A DNA stretch of 64,000 nucleotides from NCBI GenBank assembly GCA_936432065.2, contig OW386289.2, positions 34,429,903 through 34,493,902 on the forward strand. Reading direction: 5' to 3'. The position numbers and the translations under genes are program-made. Below are positions 58,607 through 64,000 of this stretch, piece after piece. The notes under the pieces were generated by a model. It was not told the origin of the DNA. It worked only from the letters and a program-made list of their open reading frames with translations, and did not search any database. The stretch's first letter is position 1. Every line of letters begins with the position of its first letter. The stretch comes from Rutpela maculata. Lineage: Eukaryota > Arthropoda > Insecta > Coleoptera > Cerambycidae.

Positions 58607-58676
58607 TTATTCAATACATACCACAATATGTGGTTTTGAGTGCTGACACGTTTAAATTCGCACGCAATGTCGACAC

Positions 58677-59298
58677 TAGAGATGGGCGCGTGAGTCGATT
58701 TTGACTCACGCTCACGACTTTAAACCTTTAGCTCACGCACACTCACGCACGACTGATATATGTTAAGGCAAACTCACGCACGCTCACGCACGGAATCTTT
58801 TGACTCGCGCACACTCACGAAATCTTCCGTGATTTGGTACCTTAAATGTACACGCTCACGCCGTGACACGGCGTGACATGGTGAAATTCACGTCACGTGC
58901 CCATCTCTGGACCAGAGTGACCAGACCAGGCCAGGAGGGCTAGGCGACTGGCGAATGCAGTAGAGAGAGATTGTAATTACGCAGTTTGATTTGAATGTTG
59001 CGTCATTCATCCTGTCTCCTGTCCTTTTCCCTCCCTTCTCGCGCTCGTGTTCCGTCTTCCGTCTATCGCTTCGCTTCTTATTCTTGTCACGACACGACAG
59101 GTTGAAGTTTTAAAGCAGAGATGGGGCGTCGTGTCACGGCGTGAATATTATCTCACGCACGCTCACGCACGGGATCTTTTGACTCGCGCACACTCACGAA
59201 ATCTTCCGTGATTTGGTACCTTAAATGTACACGCTCACGCCGTGACACGTCGTGACACGGCGTGACACGGTGAAATTCACGTCACGTGCCCATCTCTA
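58677..59298. mobile_element. hAT MITE with duplicated right end
   Basis: TAGAGATGGGC and GCCCATCTCTA are the inverted ends. GTCGACAC is duplicated perfectly at 58669-58676 and 59299-59306. The right-end block, with CTCGCGCACACTCACGAAAT, GTGATTTGGTACC and CACGTGCCCATCTCT, occurs twice (58799-58911 and 59178-59298) around about 200 bp of unrelated sequence. Short CTCACGCACG repeats fill the interior. Confidence 0.75.
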
Positions 59299-59306
59299 GT
59301 CGACAC

Positions 59307-60715
59307 TACTACGACTCCCGCGGAAACGATTTTGTTTTTTTTACATTGAAGTGCTTGATGAAAAATATAAATTAACCATTATTTAAAAGCTTAAATGCTC
59401 AACAATGAAATGAGGTATAGTTTATCTTGTTTCATCGAGCGCATCTAACTGAAATATACATTAAAAGTTCGGAAAAAAGTAAAAATTACTAAAAAACTGC
59501 AAACATGCCCACTTTAAAATGATATTACTATGACCTACTGTTGTTTTTCAAATGTAAAACATATAGAAACATAAAGATCATATGTTCAACTATAAATAAA
59601 TGACGTTAATGACTTTAAGGAGAACTTTTCTTTTTTATGAAATTAATGGGCGAAAATTATACAGCTTATCTACCCTTGTCCTTTACTTGGGATTGCAATT
59701 CCCAAGAAAACAAAAAAGTTATAGTTTCATTTACATCCAGTATATCATATCTCCTTTTTAAAAACAATGACAAAAGCACTAGATTTTATCTAATTCGGTA
59801 ACTTATTGAACTGATCAATAGAATTTAAAAAACAAAGAATTTCATGCAAGCCTGGTCCGGTCTGGATTTAAAATGTTGAAAATTTGTATAATAACTTTTT
59901 CTTGGCGTATTTTATTTCTCCCCTCTGCTCATCAAATTTTTTTGGATTTCGTCCCCCCTGCTCATCCAAAATTTTTTCGAATTTCTTTCCCCCGCTTATC
60001 AATTTTAAGAAAAAAAAATCACCGGGCTCGTATTTTCTCTCCACGACTCTGATTTCATGCTATTTTTATAATTATTTCTAGCAATGTAGATGTTATTAAT
60101 TAATAATCACACTTATCGTGATATTTTTCACTTTGCTAATTTATAAACAACAAATACACGTACACACTATGACCTATCACAGTCAATAATCAACACAAGT
60201 AGGGCGTCGCGTCGGCCGCTTGTGGTAATGCAAACAAAAACAAATGTCTTATTCTATATGCATGTCAACATGTGACAACAGGCAAAATCTTAACTCTGCA
60301 GAGAGAGAGAGGGAAATATGCGTTTATTTTCGGTTTATTATAAATATTTAAAAAATTATAAATAGTATAATTTTTAAAATAGTTTCAGATCCTTTCCATT
60401 GCTCTAAGGAATACAATCTATACAGTTTTTATCATAAATTTTGTATATAGTTAAATGCCATAGGTACTCTAATAATGAAATTATGAACTGTTTTAATTGA
60501 CAAACTACGATATTCAAGTCCAACAGAAATTTACAATAAAAAATATATATACTTGTATTCGTTAGAATAATAGCAATTATTTAAAACAGTTTTAAAGATT
60601 ATACTATGTGTGTTTTTTAATTATTTATAATAAACCTAAAATAAACGCATATTTCTTTCTCACTCTGCAAAATCCTATCCTCAAAACATAAAGCTTACCG
60701 TCGGCGCAAAAAGAA
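59307..60715. other. Interior of the large hAT element, no gene recognised
   Basis: It is AT-rich and has C-rich blocks with CTGCTCATC/CGCTTATC near 59920-60000 reminiscent of the MITE at 33778. A short (GA)n run lies near 60301-60312. No transposase fragment was seen. Confidence 0.4.
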
Positions 60716-61042
60716 CGTGAACCACAAAAAAGGATTCGTGTCATCAACAAAAGGATTCGAATACGAATCCATTTTCATTTGTTTTACGAATCCGAATCAC
60801 GAATCCTATTAAATGAAAGTATTCGAATACTGCTTTCGAATACTCAAAAAGGATTAGAATCCTGGATTCGAATACTGAGTGATTCGAATCCTACCCAGCT
60901 CTGGTAAACGCCCCTTACCGTTCTTAATACTTACTTGATTTTTATCATTGGTCTTATCAATTAATAGTTATTTACACTACAAGGGATGTAAGTAGTCCGA
61001 GACTGGTCAAAGTTACTTACCTCCTGCGTGGTATATAACGTC

Positions 61043-61340
61043 TTATCTGCCCCCACAGCTACGGTTCATGAAATAAAGAAAATTTTACTTTTCTTGATCA
61101 ATTTATTTTGAGAATGATACAAAGAAATTTTAATTTTTTTGACATTAATGGATGTCACGTAGTCTGCTTTGATTTTGTTTTTACTTCTTATTTGCATGAC
61201 TCGAAAACATTTACCCAATGAAGGTAAGTAGTTCACTTACCTAGCGTTGTCAATAGCAACTAGCACTTTCCCGGTAAAATCAACTTACCTGCTTGAAAAC
61301 AATATGACCATAGTCTACTTACCATAGTGGGGGCAGATAA
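61043..61340. repeat. 298-bp MITE with 14-bp perfect inverted ends
   Basis: TTATCTGCCCCCAC (61043-61056) and GTGGGGGCAGATAA (61327-61340) are exact inverses. The interior repeats ACTTACC-type words on both strands. It is non-coding. The target duplication was not identified. Confidence 0.65.
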
Positions 61341-61700
61341 AAGTTAATTAAAAATTATCATTAATGTTAAAAATAACATTTTTGTGTCGAGCGCGCACGC
61401 ATGTTCGAGATGCGCCCGAGTACCGTACCGTTAAGCTCCGTTCCGAGGGTTAGTTACAAAATGTTTAGCTCCGAATAAAACTATTTACAAAAAACCATAT
61501 CTATGCATCTAATTTGTTAAATAAACAAAACTGCACAGCGGTTAAGTAGGTAAACTTTTCGGACTATCATTTCTACCATTCGTGAGAAAATTCTCTCGAA
61601 TTTTCAGCGAGTTCAGAGAATTTCTAAAACAAAAATCTAAATGCATTGAACTACATTATCCATAATAAATAATGACACAAAAACATGTATATGTACAATT
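61341..61700. other. Spacer, nothing recognised
   Basis: A GC-richer patch at 61385-61450 carries no recognisable feature. Confidence 0.4.
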
Positions 61701-62300
61701 TAATTACTCCCACATCCAGTGGAAGTATAGTAACGACAAAAACTTTATTAAAAATTTTTATTGTTCAAATAGGCTTAAAATGACATGAAACGTCGAGATT
61801 TTAAGTTTGAGCGAAAAAAAAAATGTCTATCTATCTGTCGGTCTGTCTGTCTGTAACTTTTTTTTGTGCGCACGTTTACTCTGGAACCGTTTAAGATATT
61901 GACTTGAAATTTGGTACACATACGTACATTAATGAGATCTGGAACTAGATTATATTTTCATCTTGTTCCGTCGAAGGGTAAATTGGGGTAAATTTGGGGT
62001 AAATGGGTAAATCAAGCAGGTAAGAGTCCATAAAATTGGTAGTTAGTATATACAAGTGAAGCTAAGTTCCCAAAAAAATTTTTGGCATTATCCACCCCCA
62101 TTACCACCCCCACCCCCTTATTAAATGGGATGAAAAAAAAATTGTGATTTAGTGTGTGTACAAGAACCAAAAGCTTCAAAATATTTTTTTACTTCATCCA
62201 CCCCCATTACCAACCCTCTACCACCACCCCCACTACCGATGTAGCATATCGTTTTATAGGTTTTTGGGGTAGACGATTTCAAATATTATGTTGTTAAAGT
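61701..62300 (+). repeat. Dispersed repeat 'C', copy 3
   Basis: It begins CACATCCAGTGGAAGTATAG and runs through TTCAAATAGGCTTAAAATGA, the GGTCTGTCTGTCTGTAAC run, TTACTCTGGAACCGTTTAAG, GAGATCTGGAACTAGATTAT, CCACCCCCATTACCACCCCC and GGTTTTTGGGGTAGACGATT. It is the most complete copy in the window and has no coding capacity. Confidence 0.75.
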
Positions 62301-62700
62301 TACCTTGAGTAGTATGGATGCGCAGTGGCTTTCCTCGACTGCTATGGATGCGCAGTAGGTTTCCCCGAGTATTATGGATGCGCAGTGACTTTCCTCGAAT
62401 ATTTTGGATGCGCAGTGACTTTTTTTCGAGGATTATAGATCGCAGTAGGTTACCTCAAGTAGTATGGATGCGCAGTGGGTTACTTTAAGTAGCATGGATG
62501 CGCAGTGGCTTTTCTCGAGTGCTATTGATGCGCAGTAGGTTACCTCAAGTGATATGGATGCGCAGTGAGTCTCCTCGAGTAAAATGGATGCGAGTGGGTT
62601 ACTTCAAGAAGTATGAATGCGCAGTGGCTTTCCTCGAGTAAATTGGATACACAGTGTGTTGAGTAGTATTGATGCGTAGTAGGTTTCTTCGAAGAAAATG
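62300..62700 (+). repeat. ~30-bp minisatellite, about 13 copies
   Basis: The unit is close to TATGGATGCGCAGTGGCTTT followed by CCTCGAGTAG. Copies start every 28-31 bp from about 62312 to 62670. Two alternating tail types, TTTCCTCGAGT and TTACCTCAAGT, recur, suggesting a higher-order pattern. The minus-strand frame at 62540-62773 simply repeats with the unit. Confidence 0.85.
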
Positions 62701-62794
62701 CTTGAAGTAGAGGCTTTACTTCTATTGTGTAGTTTACGGCACACAACGATTTTTTATATCTTTCTCTTGCCATTTTATGCGTATTAGTTCGACA

Positions 62795-63410
62795 TTCAGT
62801 TGAAGTATATTAACGCAAAAAATTTTTTGGAAATTTTCATTGTTTAAATAGGCTTAGAATATCAGGAAACGTCAATATTTTAAGCCTGAGCAAAATAAAT
62901 TTGTTTGTTGCGTCTTGTATCGTTTTGGTGCTCACGATTACTCTGGAACCGTTTAAGATATTGACTTAAAATATGGCACACGTATATTTTTTAACGAGAT
63001 CTGGAAGTAGATTATATTTTGATCTTATTCCGTTGCAGACTTGAAGGATAAATTGGGGTAAATAGGTAAATCAAGCAAGTAAGAGTCCATGAAATTGGTA
63101 TTTAGTAAATATAAGAGGAGCTAAGGCCTAAGAAAAAATGCAATTAGCCATCCCCATTACCACTCCCACCCTATTATTAAAGGTGGTGAAAAAATAGTGT
63201 GATTTAGTGTGTGTACAAGAGCCAAAGTCATCAAGAATTTTTTTCACTTAATTCACCTCCACCTCCATTACAGATGTGGCGTATAATTTTATGAGTTTTT
63301 GGGGTATATGATTTCAAATATTATACCGTTACATTTCCACATAGTGGAGAGCAAATATAGTATTTTGTTGTAAGAAACTTGGATGTGGAAGTAGTGATTC
63401 CTTGGCCAGC
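62795..63410 (+). repeat. Dispersed repeat 'C', copy 4
   Basis: It is in the same order and orientation as copy 3 but diverged, and the CTGTCTG run is replaced by TTGTTTGTTGCGTCTTG. It ends GGATGTGGAAGTAGTGATTC, CTTGGCC. The inverse of this end appears in copy 2 near 39090, which defines the far terminus of the family. Confidence 0.75.
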
Positions 63411-64000
63411 AGTTTTTTAATTGTACATACCTGTAACATTAGGAATGAGACCTTATACGATTTTCTTCAAATATAAAAATCTATTTCTGCATTTGGAAAA
63501 AAATCAATGCAATTTTTCACAATTTCGACAAAATATTTTCATTTTGTCACTTTTAAAAATCTGATAACAATATTTGTATTCGAAGGAGTCAAAGAAATAT
63601 CTAGCATATGATTGGAGGGAATATTTTCTTTAATATGGTACGGTGATAAACGTTCGCACGAAAAATTTAAATAAACCAATTGGAACATCTTTGCAAAATA
63701 AATAACCTTCTTGCACAATTTGATAGACTTTATAGATTAATAAATTAAAGCTAAAACTGAAAAAGATAAAGGAAAATTAGGTACATGAACATGAATGAAT
63801 TTATTATTATTCGAAAGCGCAATTTAATGAAATTAATCGTTCTTTTGTTAATTTCTATCTACTCTGCCAAGATTGCTGGCACTTTAAAAAACCCATTCCA
63901 ATATAGATTATACGACTTGCTTGCTGTAAGGCAGGCGCAGTATATATAGAGTAAATTATTTAGAAATATTTTACACACAAACCATCATTAATCCTTAGTC
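63411..64000. other. AT-rich spacer to the right edge
   Basis: No gene, repeat or RNA feature recognised. Confidence 0.4.

Larger units (their letters stand above)
57002..60903. mobile_element. hAT-type non-autonomous element, 3.9 kb with nested insertions
   Basis: The ends CAGAGCTGGGTCGAATCC and GATTCGAATCCTACCCAGCTCTG (outer bases) are inverted hAT-like termini. The 8-mers GTAAACGC at 56994-57001 and 60904-60911 are identical, a perfect hAT target duplication. Both ends are packed with GATTCGAATC-type palindromic words. No hAT transposase was found inside. The interior instead holds repeat 'A' copy 2, repeat 'B' copy 2 and another hAT MITE, and an inverted pair AAAGGACAAGGGTAGATAAG/complement at about 57569 and 59663 bounds them. 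Confidence 0.85.

Noticed and set aside
62300..62700. CRISPR-like regular array
   Set aside because: Units are contiguous with no unique spacers, and the context is an animal genome. It is a minisatellite.

Overview
This is a eukaryotic, almost certainly insect, intergenic window built from layered transposable elements. The evidence is a complete errantivirus-type (Ty3/gypsy plus env) endogenous retrovirus, tRNA-derived SINEs, Jockey/CR1-, RTE- and RNase H-bearing LINE remnants, a Penelope-like RT, hAT and Tc1/mariner-type MITEs, and very AT-rich flanks. I could not name the species and I recognise no host protein-coding gene, tRNA or rRNA gene. All calls are by eye.

The centrepiece is an 8.5-kb retrovirus on the minus strand (15769-24271). 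It has two 364-bp LTRs that look identical, a tRNA-Ser primer-binding site, a polypurine tract, and open gag, pol (protease, RT, RNase H, integrase) and env frames. It sits inside a (TA)n microsatellite with a TATA target duplication. Pol lies in the -1 frame relative to gag. Env has no AUG of its own and appears to be made by splicing from a donor in the leader. The leader also carries three related stem-loops.

Left part (1-15.6 kb): a LINE 3' fragment, a foldback element with an internal motif array (944-2365), a decayed DNA transposon with a repeated GTCCACTGCGTTAC-like motif around a coiled-coil ORF remnant (3241-4945), a hairpin element, a Penelope-like RT pseudogene (6684-7560), a tandem duplication, a SINE, a Tc1/IS630-like transposase pseudogene (10190-11015) and two foldback elements.

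Middle (24.3-43.4 kb): an RTE-like LINE remnant, several hairpin MITEs, two minisatellite-like arrays, a LINE RT fragment next to a foldback with an internal duplication (35671-37465), and a 4.4-kb inverted repeat (37795-42205) whose arms carry different later insertions and so act as empty-site controls for each other.

Right part (43.4-64 kb): a LINE split near its 3' end by two nested elements, a LINE RNase H fragment, a 1755-bp TA-flanked foldback (51423-53177), an FB-like element with tandem-repeat arms around an LTR/PBS fragment (53907-55653), a 3.9-kb hAT-like element with a perfect 8-bp duplication that contains at least three other elements (57002-60903), and a roughly 30-bp minisatellite between two copies of a dispersed repeat (61.7-63.4 kb).
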